Assembly: GCA_004297725.1 (NCBI GenBank) | Contig: SCUS01000142.1 | Span: forward strand, 1-38,013 | Direction of reading: 5' to 3' | Length of the DNA: 38,013 bases | From: Myxococcaceae bacterium | GTDB taxonomy: Bacteria; Myxococcota_A; Polyangia; Polyangiales; Ga0077539 | Part shown: positions 26,001 through 33,855 of the stretch, piece after piece | How the letters are laid out: each line of letters starts with the position of its first letter | How positions within the stretch are numbered: the first letter of the stretch is position 1 | The notes under the pieces: model-generated | Told to the model about the DNA's origin: nothing | Seen by the model: the letters and a program-made list of their open reading frames with translations, nothing else | Databases searched by the model: none | Made by a program: the position numbers and the translations under genes

Positions 26001-29000
26001 GCGCCGCCGCCGCGCTGGGCCTCTCCCTGGAACTCCGAGGCGACGTGGTGGTGGCTTCGGCGCCGACGAGCGGCTCCCGCAGGGCGACGCCCGGGGGCGC
26101 CCGCCCCGCCGAGCTGGCCGCCTGGCTCGAGGCCCTCGACCCGGTGGTGCTCGCCCCCCTCGCGGCCGCGAGCGGCGTGCTGCGAGACCGCTCGCTGGCG
26201 CTCAACCCCCTCGGCAGGATGCTGCGCGTCGAGCCCGGCGACCGGTGGACCGCCACCCGCGACGCCTCGCAGCGCCTCGCCTCGCTCTCCGTGCGCCGCG
26301 CCTCGGGCCACGGCATCGAGCTCGGCCTCTCCCGAGAGGGCGCCATCGGCCGCTGCGACGTGGAGCTTGTCCACGCGCTCCCCGCCGACCGGGCGGGCCA
26401 CGTGAGGGAGGTGCGCGTCGCCCTCTCCTATGAGCGCGACCTCGGCCACGAGGGGCGCTTCCCCCGCGACGTGACGCCCTCCCGGGACTCCGCGCTCGGG
26501 GACTTCTACCGCGCGGCGATGGTGGGCGAGGCGGAGCCCGTGCGCGCAGGCGACGCGGTGCGCTCGACCTTCACCGTCGACCGGGACTTCGTGCGCGAGT
26601 ACGCGCTGGCCTCGGGAGACGCCTCCATCGCCTACGTGGGAGGGCGCGGCGCGGCCGACACCATGCCCCTCAACGCGGCCTTCTCCGCGGCCTTCGGGGC
26701 GATCTTCCGCGCCACCTTCGTCCCCGGCGTGGCGTGGGACCCGTCCCGGCTGGTGCACCTCGACAACAGCGTCCGCTGCGAGGGCCCGGTGCTGCACGAG
26801 GGCGAGGTGGTCGACGTGACCGCCCGGCTCGTGGCCTGGGAGCCCTCCCGGGGAGGCGCCAGGGTGCGCACCGAGGCCGCCCTCCGCGTGGGCGACAGCA
26901 AGCGCGCCATCATCGCCAGCACCTTCTTCGTGCAGGGCCACGACGGCGGGTACCGCTTCCGCGCGGAGACGATGCGCCACGCGCTCCCTGCGGGCGACGC
27001 GGCGCTCCTCGACCTGCTCTCGGAGAAGCCCTGGATCACCCTCGACCACGGGGCTGCGCTCGACGCCCGCCACGGCTGCGAGGTGACGCTCTCGCTGCGC
27101 ACGGAGACCCTCGGAGGCGCCGTGCTCGCCACCGTCGAGGGAGAGCTGCGCGACCCGTCTGGACGGCGCGTGGCCTCGGTGCGCCATGAGCAGCCCGGGG
27201 TCGATGCGTCCGAGGCCGAGCCGGCGCGCTGGTTCGCGGCCTTCGCGCCCATCCCCGACGCCACGGTCACCCTGGCGCAGCCGTCGCCCGCCCACGTCGA
27301 GCGCGCCTTCGCCCCGTGGGACCTCGCGGAGTTCGCCCGCGCCTCCCGCGACGCCAACCCCCTTCACCGGGACGCCCACGTCGCCGCGCTGGCGGGCTTC
27401 GATCGCCCCATCGTGCACGGCCAGTGGACCGCCGCCCGCGCCGTGGCCGCCGCCGTGACGGGCTTCGCCGGAACCGACGGCGAGCGGGTGCGCGCCATCG
27501 AGGTGAGCTTCACCGACCGGGTGATGCCCGGGGACGAGATCGAGTTCCAGGCGCGCCACGTGGCGATGCTGGGCGGCGACCTGGTGGTGGAGGTGGAGGC
27601 CCGGGTGCGCGACGGCGCCGACGGGGTGCTGGCGCTCAAGGGCCGGGTGCGCCTCGCCGCGCCGCGCACGGCCTACGTCTTCCCCGGCCAGGGGGTGCAG
27701 GCCACGGGCATGGGGATGGAGGGCTACGCGCGCTCCGCCGCCGCCCGGAAGATCTGGGACGAGGCCGACGCCTTCAGCCGCGACAGCCTCGGCTTCTCGC
27801 TGCTCACGGTGGTGAGGGAGAACCCCGTGGAGATGCGCGTGGGGCTGGAGATCCACCGCCACGACCAGGGCGTGCTCTTCCTCACGCAGTTCACCCAGGT
27901 GGCGATGGCGGTGCTCGCGATCGCCCAGGTGGCCGAGCTCCGCGAGTCGGGGTGCTTCCAGGACGACGCCCTCTTCTGCGGCCACTCCGTGGGCGAGTAC
28001 TCCGCCATCGGCGCGGTCACCGACGCGCTCCCGCTGCCCGCGCTGGTCGAGTGCGTGTACCAGCGCGGCCTCGCGATGCAGGGCTTCGTCCCCCGCGACG
28101 CCCACGGCCGCTCGCCCTACCGCATGGCCGTGGTGCGCCCGAACATCGTCGGCATGAGCGAGCGCGACCTCGGCGCCCTCGTCTCCCGCATCGCCCGGGA
28201 GACGGGACTGCTCTGCGAGGTGGTCAACCTCAACATCCGGGGGCGGCAGTACTCCATCGTGGGCCACGTCCCCGCGCTCGACCTGCTGCGGGCGCGCCTC
28301 GCCGAGCGGGAGCCGCCGGGCGCGAAGCCCTCCTACCTCGAGGTGCCCGGCATCGACGTGCCCTTCCACTCGGTCGCCCTCCGCGACGGCGTCCCGGCCT
28401 TCCGCGAGCGCCTGGAGGCCTTCGTCCCCGCCGCCCTCGACGTGCTGCCGCTCGTGGGGCGCTACGTGCCCAACCTCGTCGCCCGGCCCTTCTCCCTCTC
28501 CCGCGCCTACCTCGACGAGATGGCCGCCTGCTCGGGCTCCGAGGTGCTGGCGGCGCTGCAGGCCCGCTGGGACGCCGACGCCCGCCCCCCGGAGGGCCTC
28601 GGCCGAACGCTGCTCATCGAGGGCCTCGCGTACCAGTTCGCCTCGCCCGTGCGCTGGATCGAGACCCAGGACATCGTCCTCGCCCGCGACCGCTCCGGCG
28701 TGTCGAGGGTGATCGAGGTCGGCCTCGGCGCCGCGCCCACGCAGGCCAACATGTTCCGGGCGACGCTGGCGCTCGACCCGTCGAGGCTCGATCCGCCCGC
28801 GGTCTACAACGTCGAGGCCGAGCGCCGCGCCGTCTTCCACGCCTACGAGTCGGAGGCCCCCGAGGCCCCTGCCGCCGCTGCCACCACGGCCGTCGCCGCC
28901 GCGCCCTCGACGCCCTCCCCCTCGGTCGCCCGTTCCTCCTCCGGGCCCATCGCCGACGCGCCGCTCACGGTGCGCGACTCGCTGCTCACCCTGCTCGCGC

Positions 29001-32000
29001 TCAAGACCCGGGTGCGCGTCGACGAGGTGCGCCCCGACGAGAGCATCGAGCAGCTCTTCGGAGGCAACTCCTCCCGGCGCAACCAGGTGATGGCCGACCT
29101 CGGCGCGGAGTTCGGCATCGGCACCCTCGACGGCGCCCACGAGGCTCCGCTCGGCACCCTGGTCGACTCGCTGCAGCGCGCCACCGGCGGCCGCTACCGC
29201 GCCCAGGGCCCCTACCTGCGCGCGCAGATCGCCGCGGCGCTCAAGCCCTTCGGGCTCTCCTCCAAGGACGTGCTCTCCGCGGTGACCGCGCGAGGCCTCC
29301 CGGAGGGGCGCGCTCTCGCCATGCTCAACCGCGTGGCGCTCTGGCTACGCTCGGGCGACTCCACCCGCGCCGGGGCGCTCTCCCCGGTGGCTCCTCCGAA
29401 GCCCGGCGACCGCTCCGGAGCGACGGCCTGGATCGACGCGGCCCTGGCCCAGTACGCCCGCGACGAGGGCCTCTCGCTGGGCGGCGGCGCCTCCGAGGGG
29501 GGCGGGGCGACGGTCGATGCGGCGGCGCTGGAGAAGCTCCTCGCCCGCTATTTCGGGGTGGGCGGAGCCTTCCTCGAGTCGCTGCGCTTCGCCGAGGCCG
29601 CGCTGGGCCGCGACGTCTGGGCCGAGCTGGAGGTGAGGCCCGCCTCGACCGAGGAGCCCGAGCGACTGGCGCGCTACGACGCCGAGCACGGCGAGGGCTA
29701 CGAGCGCTCCGTGCGGCCCGCGTTCGCCAGCGAGAAGGCCGTGGTCTTCACCGGGAGCTGGGCCTGGGCGAGGCGAGAGGCGCTCTCGCTCTACCACGCG
29801 CTGCGACGAGGAGAGGCCGACGGGGCGAGGGTGCGCGACGCCACGAGGCGCATCGCCCGAGGGGCCGACGAGGCCACGGTGCGCACGCTGGCGTGGCTGC
29901 GCGAGCGGGCGGTGAGGGAGGGCGACGAGCGCGCCGCGGAGGTCTTCGCCGCGCTGGTCGAGGGCGTCGACCCGAAGGGGCTCCCGAGGGCCGAGAGCGA
30001 CGCGGCGCCGAGGTTCCCGGCGGTGGAGGTGAGGGCCGACGGCCGCATCGAGGACTTCGAGCGCCCGAGGGGGGAGCAGACGGCGGTCGCGGTGGCCGAG
30101 GAGCTGAGCCTCGGCGGTCACGCGAGGCTGCGCTCCCACGGGGTCGAGCGGGACGGCGTGGCGGCGGCCTTCGAGGAGACGCTCTCCTCGCTGGCTCGGG
30201 GCGAGGTGAGCTTCGCCGGGCGCACGGCGCTGGTCACCGGGGCCTCCGACCGATCGATCGCCATCGAGCTGGTGAAGCTGCTGCTCACCGGCGGCGCCCG
30301 GGTGGTGGTCACCAGCTCTCAGCTCGCTCCCGAGCGGGTGCGCTTCTACCGAAGGCTCTTCCAGCGCTACGGGGCGCGAGGCGCCGAGCTGGTGGTGGTG
30401 CCCTTCAACCAGGGCTCGCGGCAGGACATCCAGGCCCTGGTCCACTGGCTGGTCTCCACCGAGAAGACCACCGTCGGGGGAACGCTCCGCACGGTGAAGG
30501 AGCCCTGGCTGGTCGACCTGCTGGTGCCCTTCGGCGCCGTCGGCGAGGAGGCCACGCTCGCGGACATCTCCGACCGCTCCATGGCCACGCTCCGGGTGCT
30601 GCTCTACGGCGTCGAGGCGCTGGTGAGCGAGTGCGCCCGGGCCTTCTCCCGGCTGCACGTGAGGGAGCGGCGCACCCACGTCCTCCTGCCGCTCTCGCCC
30701 AACCACGGGCAGTTCGGCAACGACGGGCTCTACGGCGAGGCCAAGGCCGCGCTGGAGGCGATGCTCAACCGCTGGGGCTCCGAGCAGGCCGCCTGGGGGC
30801 GCCACACCTCCCTGGTGGGCGCTCGCATCGGCTGGGTGCGAGGCACCGGGCTCATGAACGTCAACAACGCCATCGCCCCGGGGCTCGAGGCCCGCGCCGG
30901 GGTGCGCACCTTCTCCGCCGCGGAGATGGGACTGCTCCTCGCGGCGTGCTGCGACGACCGGGTGAGGGCGCTGGCCGTCGAGGCCCCTCTCGTGGCCGAC
31001 CTCACCGGAGGCATGGACGGGGTGCGCGACCTCGCGGGCGTGGCGCGCTCTCTCCGGGCCGACCTCACGGCGAAGGTCACCCGGGCGAAGCGCCTCTCCG
31101 CGCTGCGCGGCGAGGAGGCCAGGGCCCTCGGTCGACGCGACGAGGCGCCCCCCACGGTGACCCCCGCGGCGAGCTTCGGTCGGTACTTCGCCTTCCCGAC
31201 GCTGCCGTCAGAGCCGCGCCGCGCGTCGCTCTCCTCGCTTCGCTCTCTCGACCTCTCCAGGGTGGCGGTGATCGTCGGCCTCGGGGAGCTCGGCCCCTGG
31301 GGAGGATCGCGCCCCCGCTGGTCGATGGAGTCGACCGGAGAGCTCAGCGTGGAGGCCTGCGTGGAGCTCGCGTGGATGACCGGGCGCATCCGCTATGAGC
31401 GCTCGCGGCAGCACGTGGGCTGGGTCGACGCGGCGAGCGGCGATCCGGTGCGGGAGCGGGAGGTGAAGGAGCGCTACGAGGAGGCGATCCTGGCGGACTC
31501 CGGGGTGCGCTTCGTCGACCCGAAGATGCAGTACGGCTTCGACCCGCAGAAGCTCACGGTGTGGGCCGACGTGGCGCTGGAGCAGGACTTCGTCTTCCCG
31601 GTGCCGGGTCGCGCGGAGGGAGAGGCCTTCGTGAGCGCGGCGGGCGACGGCGCCCGGCTGGTCTTCGACCCCGCGAAGGACGCCTGGTTCGTGGTGAGGA
31701 AGAAGGGCTCCGTGGTGAAGGTCGCCCGCGCCGCGAGGCTCAACCGCTACGTCGCGGGCCAGGTGCCCGGCGCCTGGGACCCGGTGCGCTACGGCATCCC
31801 CAAGGACCTCGCCGAGCAGGTCGACCGCACCACGCTCTACAACCTCGTCGCCACGGTGGAGGCCTTCCTCAGCGCGGGCCTCGAGCCCGAGGAGCTCTAC
31901 CAGTACCTCCACCCCTCGGACGTCGGCAGCACCCAGGGCGCGGGCATCGGCGGCATGCAGAAGCTCCGTCGGCTCTACCTCGACCACGCGCTCGACCGGC

Positions 32001-33415
32001 CCCGCCAGGGCGACGCGCTTCAGGAGACGCTCATCAACGTGACCGCCGCCTGGGTGGTGCAGACCCTGGTCGGCAGCTACGGGCCGATGGTGCACCCGGT
32101 GGGAGCGTGCGCCACCGCCGCGGTCTCGCTCGAAGAGGCCGCCGACAAGGTGCTCGGGGCCAAGGCCGCCTTCATCGTCGCCGGAGGCTTCGACGACTAC
32201 GGCGAGGAGGGCGCCCTCGGCTTCTCCGACATGGCCGCGACCTGCGACACCGACGACATGCTGTCGCGCTCCATTCCCCCGAGGGAGATGTCGCGCCCCA
32301 ACGACCGGCGCCGACGGGGCTTCGTCGAGGCCCAGGGCGGAGGCACCGTGCTCGTCGCCCGCGGCGACCTCGCGGTGCGCATGGGCCTGCCCATCTACGC
32401 CGTGGTCGCGCTGGCCCGCTCCTACGGAGACGGGATCCACCGCAGCATCCCCGCTCCGGGCCCCGGGGTGATGGCCGTGGCCGCCGAGCGCAAGGCCCGA
32501 GAGGGCGAGGAGAGCGGCGCGGAGCTGTGCGACCTGGCCTCGCGAAACGCCGCCTGGGAGGCGCTGAGAGCGAAGCTCCGCGGCCTGGAGGACACCCTCG
32601 GCGCAGAGCGCGTCGCGGCCCTCGAGGCCTCCGAGCGACGGCGGATCTTCCATGAGCTCCACGCGGGCGACGAGCGCGTCTCTCCGCTGCGGCGAGCGCT
32701 GGCGGTGTACGGCCTCGGCCCCGACGACGTGGCGGCGGCGTGGAAGCACGACACCTCCACCGACGCCAACGACCCCAACGAGAACCGCGCCTACGACCGC
32801 ATCTTCCGCTGGCTCGGCCGCTCTCCGGGCAACCCCCTGGTGGTGGTCTCTCAGAAGGCGCTCACCGGGCACTCCAAGGGAGGCGCCGCGGCGTGGCAGG
32901 TCGCCGGGCTCTGCCAGGGCCTCGCGACGGGGGTGATCCCCGGCAACCCCAACCTCGACGACCCCGACCCCGCGATGCGGGCCTACGAGACCGTCGCCTT
33001 CACCGACGCGCCGCTGCGCCTCGCCCCCGGCGCCTTCGAGGCGGGCATGGTGACCTCCCTCGGCTTCGGCCACGTGGGCGGCATCGTGTGCCTCGTGCAC
33101 CCCGACCGGGCGCTCGCGGCGCTCGATGACGAGTCCTTCGAGCGCTACCGCGCGCTGCGCGACGCCCGGGAGCGACAGCGCCTCCGAGACGAGCTCGCGG
33201 TCTACGAGGGAACCCGCCCCGCCGTGCGCATCCGCACGGAGAAGTCCTTCCTCGCGCCCTCCGACGAGGTCTACGCGGGGCTCGACGCCGAGCAGGCGGT
33301 GCTCCTCGACGCCTCCTCCCGGAGGCTCACCCGAGGCGGCCCCATCGTCGCGGGCGGCGTGGCCGAGCGCATCGCCCCTCCGGTGGCGCACCTCGCGTCG
33401 CCGACCGAGGTCTGA
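23066..33415 (+). CDS. fas: type I fatty acid synthase (one-chain, mycobacterial/fungal type)
   Basis: A single uninterrupted 3449-residue megaenzyme making fatty acids from acetyl- and malonyl-CoA. In order: acetyltransferase (about 40-440; Ser161 in GHSQG, His315 in APFHS); FMN enoyl reductase (about 470-770, from FLPGMTPTTVE); dehydratase (about 1150-1530, hot-dog DANPLHRD with Asp1429/His1434); malonyl/palmitoyl transferase (about 1535-1900, Ser1641 in GHSVG); ACP (about 1965-2045, Ser2002 in GGNSSRRNQ); ketoreductase (about 2380-2640, Tyr2556/Lys2560); ketosynthase (about 2850-3390, Cys3015 in GACATA, His3228 in KHDTST, His3269 in LTGHSKGG). All catalytic residues are present. Segments such as RPGKPVNFVP and SRPNDRRR with GFVEAQGGGT match mycobacterial Fas. 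It is longer than the roughly 3070 residues of that enzyme and lacks a C-terminal phosphopantetheine transferase; acpS follows after 8 nt. Confidence 0.95.
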   Translation: MTTQDPTSVTPTRTTLRPDAQEPRHFAAPPSQPPLFGAARVGEARVAVVFGGQGGQWLDGLRELNHAHAAVRTLVGAATERLRASASDPRLSALATPARGFDLARWVEHPESAPPPEVLSSSLISQSGIFLTSVARLLAMGERGFDLDALASLSTAATGHSQGVMAALLFAEGHGFQGLVRRASEIASYFFWQGYRMQESFVLPTVQPAVRAAAAQAGIGEPSPMAAVAGLTDALLAEALAKFHAANPQLPPIDVSLDNGYVRKVLSGPPASLVAFARALAAFRVAEAQAFARGRLGRRPLDFSWEFVDASAPFHSRYMEHGRRALPHDLAREGIRFAPAALRLPVLGNDGSDLRLAADDAALLSSLLRMQHVEPVRWGAVCAALRASHRDGVTHVLDYGPGDAVARLTGLNCRGYGVHVFPLATEAGRRDAAAPREQLPRGADYRRYAPTLRRTPTGEVSLDNAFRRATGRPPVFLPGMTPTTVEAPIVAAAANAGFVSELAGGGQVTERHFRLRARELSRLLEPGAAYVVNLLHLDPYLWSLHWKGEGLVRKLRAEGAAIEGVTVSAGVPEVAEAKELIEACRALGIGLVSFKPGTAKQIKAVLEIARHCPDATIGMQVEGGKAGGHHSWEDLRDLVRASYHQVRELPNVVLSVGGGIRNEGDAWQWLSGQWSERLGLAPMPVDAVFLGTLTMAAKEAMTSPQVKALLAKTRGTDEWVAQGASKGGMTSGKSQLDADIHYVDNTAARVGRMLDDVAGNEAAALARKAEIVAALSGTAKPYFGDLTEMSPAAVLRRMVALMAIGRSTDYDDGRWPDPSYRQRVQDMALRLEERLATREGPSVLRSPSDLDDPEAFVARFVEAWPEAERATLTRSDADYFVQRVCARPGKPVNFVPAIDGDVRRWYKSDALWQSHDDRYDADQVLIIPGPEAVQDIARVDEPVGEMLGRFVAYGVAQLEASGQRPRDALDAIDAAGLARAAAALGLSLELRGDVVVASAPTSGSRRATPGGARPAELAAWLEALDPVVLAPLAAASGVLRDRSLALNPLGRMLRVEPGDRWTATRDASQRLASLSVRRASGHGIELGLSREGAIGRCDVELVHALPADRAGHVREVRVALSYERDLGHEGRFPRDVTPSRDSALGDFYRAAMVGEAEPVRAGDAVRSTFTVDRDFVREYALASGDASIAYVGGRGAADTMPLNAAFSAAFGAIFRATFVPGVAWDPSRLVHLDNSVRCEGPVLHEGEVVDVTARLVAWEPSRGGARVRTEAALRVGDSKRAIIASTFFVQGHDGGYRFRAETMRHALPAGDAALLDLLSEKPWITLDHGAALDARHGCEVTLSLRTETLGGAVLATVEGELRDPSGRRVASVRHEQPGVDASEAEPARWFAAFAPIPDATVTLAQPSPAHVERAFAPWDLAEFARASRDANPLHRDAHVAALAGFDRPIVHGQWTAARAVAAAVTGFAGTDGERVRAIEVSFTDRVMPGDEIEFQARHVAMLGGDLVVEVEARVRDGADGVLALKGRVRLAAPRTAYVFPGQGVQATGMGMEGYARSAAARKIWDEADAFSRDSLGFSLLTVVRENPVEMRVGLEIHRHDQGVLFLTQFTQVAMAVLAIAQVAELRESGCFQDDALFCGHSVGEYSAIGAVTDALPLPALVECVYQRGLAMQGFVPRDAHGRSPYRMAVVRPNIVGMSERDLGALVSRIARETGLLCEVVNLNIRGRQYSIVGHVPALDLLRARLAEREPPGAKPSYLEVPGIDVPFHSVALRDGVPAFRERLEAFVPAALDVLPLVGRYVPNLVARPFSLSRAYLDEMAACSGSEVLAALQARWDADARPPEGLGRTLLIEGLAYQFASPVRWIETQDIVLARDRSGVSRVIEVGLGAAPTQANMFRATLALDPSRLDPPAVYNVEAERRAVFHAYESEAPEAPAAAATTAVAAAPSTPSPSVARSSSGPIADAPLTVRDSLLTLLALKTRVRVDEVRPDESIEQLFGGNSSRRNQVMADLGAEFGIGTLDGAHEAPLGTLVDSLQRATGGRYRAQGPYLRAQIAAALKPFGLSSKDVLSAVTARGLPEGRALAMLNRVALWLRSGDSTRAGALSPVAPPKPGDRSGATAWIDAALAQYARDEGLSLGGGASEGGGATVDAAALEKLLARYFGVGGAFLESLRFAEAALGRDVWAELEVRPASTEEPERLARYDAEHGEGYERSVRPAFASEKAVVFTGSWAWARREALSLYHALRRGEADGARVRDATRRIARGADEATVRTLAWLRERAVREGDERAAEVFAALVEGVDPKGLPRAESDAAPRFPAVEVRADGRIEDFERPRGEQTAVAVAEELSLGGHARLRSHGVERDGVAAAFEETLSSLARGEVSFAGRTALVTGASDRSIAIELVKLLLTGGARVVVTSSQLAPERVRFYRRLFQRYGARGAELVVVPFNQGSRQDIQALVHWLVSTEKTTVGGTLRTVKEPWLVDLLVPFGAVGEEATLADISDRSMATLRVLLYGVEALVSECARAFSRLHVRERRTHVLLPLSPNHGQFGNDGLYGEAKAALEAMLNRWGSEQAAWGRHTSLVGARIGWVRGTGLMNVNNAIAPGLEARAGVRTFSAAEMGLLLAACCDDRVRALAVEAPLVADLTGGMDGVRDLAGVARSLRADLTAKVTRAKRLSALRGEEARALGRRDEAPPTVTPAASFGRYFAFPTLPSEPRRASLSSLRSLDLSRVAVIVGLGELGPWGGSRPRWSMESTGELSVEACVELAWMTGRIRYERSRQHVGWVDAASGDPVREREVKERYEEAILADSGVRFVDPKMQYGFDPQKLTVWADVALEQDFVFPVPGRAEGEAFVSAAGDGARLVFDPAKDAWFVVRKKGSVVKVARAARLNRYVAGQVPGAWDPVRYGIPKDLAEQVDRTTLYNLVATVEAFLSAGLEPEELYQYLHPSDVGSTQGAGIGGMQKLRRLYLDHALDRPRQGDALQETLINVTAAWVVQTLVGSYGPMVHPVGACATAAVSLEEAADKVLGAKAAFIVAGGFDDYGEEGALGFSDMAATCDTDDMLSRSIPPREMSRPNDRRRRGFVEAQGGGTVLVARGDLAVRMGLPIYAVVALARSYGDGIHRSIPAPGPGVMAVAAERKAREGEESGAELCDLASRNAAWEALRAKLRGLEDTLGAERVAALEASERRRIFHELHAGDERVSPLRRALAVYGLGPDDVAAAWKHDTSTDANDPNENRAYDRIFRWLGRSPGNPLVVVSQKALTGHSKGGAAAWQVAGLCQGLATGVIPGNPNLDDPDPAMRAYETVAFTDAPLRLAPGAFEAGMVTSLGFGHVGGIVCLVHPDRALAALDDESFERYRALRDARERQRLRDELAVYEGTRPAVRIRTEKSFLAPSDEVYAGLDAEQAVLLDASSRRLTRGGPIVAGGVAERIAPPVAHLASPTEV

Positions 33416-33423
33416 GCGGCCCG

Positions 33424-33825
33424 ATGATCGCAGGAACCGGCATCGACGTGGTCGACTGCGCGGCCTTCGAGGCGCTGCTCCGCGAGCCCGGCAGCGCCTT
33501 CGAAGCGCGCACCTTCACCGCCGCCGAGCGCGCCACGTCGTACGCGCGAAGGTCCGGCGCTCCGGCGACGCACCTCGCCGCCCGCTACGCCGCCAAGGAG
33601 GCCACGGTGAAGGCCCTCTCCCAGGCGATGGCGCCCGGTCCGCTGCCCAGGGCGCTGGCCGACCTCTCGGAGATCGAGGTGCGCTGCGACGGCGACTCGC
33701 GCCCCTCCATCGCCCTCCGGGGTCGGGTGCTCTCCCTCGCCGAGGGCGCAGGGGTCACCCGCCTCCACCTCTCCATGAGCCACGACGGCGCGGTCGCCAC
33801 CGCGATCGTCATCGCCGAACGCTGA
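33424..33825 (+). CDS. acpS: holo-[acyl-carrier-protein] synthase
   Basis: A 133-residue AcpS-type phosphopantetheinyl transferase, which moves 4'-phosphopantetheine from CoA to the carrier serine. Metal and CoA-binding residues are visible: Asp8 in GTGIDVVD and Glu59 in AARYAAKEATVKAL, positions that fit the E. coli enzyme (Asp9, Glu58). It starts 8 nt after the FAS stop with no clear Shine-Dalgarno of its own, which implies translational coupling and a stoichiometric helper role. In Mycobacterium tuberculosis acpS likewise follows fas, while fungi fuse this activity to the end of the alpha chain. Its likely target is Ser2002 of the FAS; the free ACP of the first locus could be another. Confidence 0.92.
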   Translation: MIAGTGIDVVDCAAFEALLREPGSAFEARTFTAAERATSYARRSGAPATHLAARYAAKEATVKALSQAMAPGPLPRALADLSEIEVRCDGDSRPSIALRGRVLSLAEGAGVTRLHLSMSHDGAVATAIVIAER

Positions 33826-33855
33826 CGACCCGTGATCCGCCCGGAGCCCTCACCC

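Noticed and set aside
22991..29140. A 2049-codon open frame on the minus strand opposite the FAS gene
   Set aside because: It is a GC-driven mirror of the FAS gene: composition is His/Arg/Gly/Val-rich without any domain, and the plus strand encodes a complete, motif-rich enzyme throughout.
27316..31398. Long second-frame open reading frame within the FAS gene on the plus strand
   Set aside because: Arg/Pro/Gly-rich translation with no conserved motif; it is the +1 shadow of the FAS.
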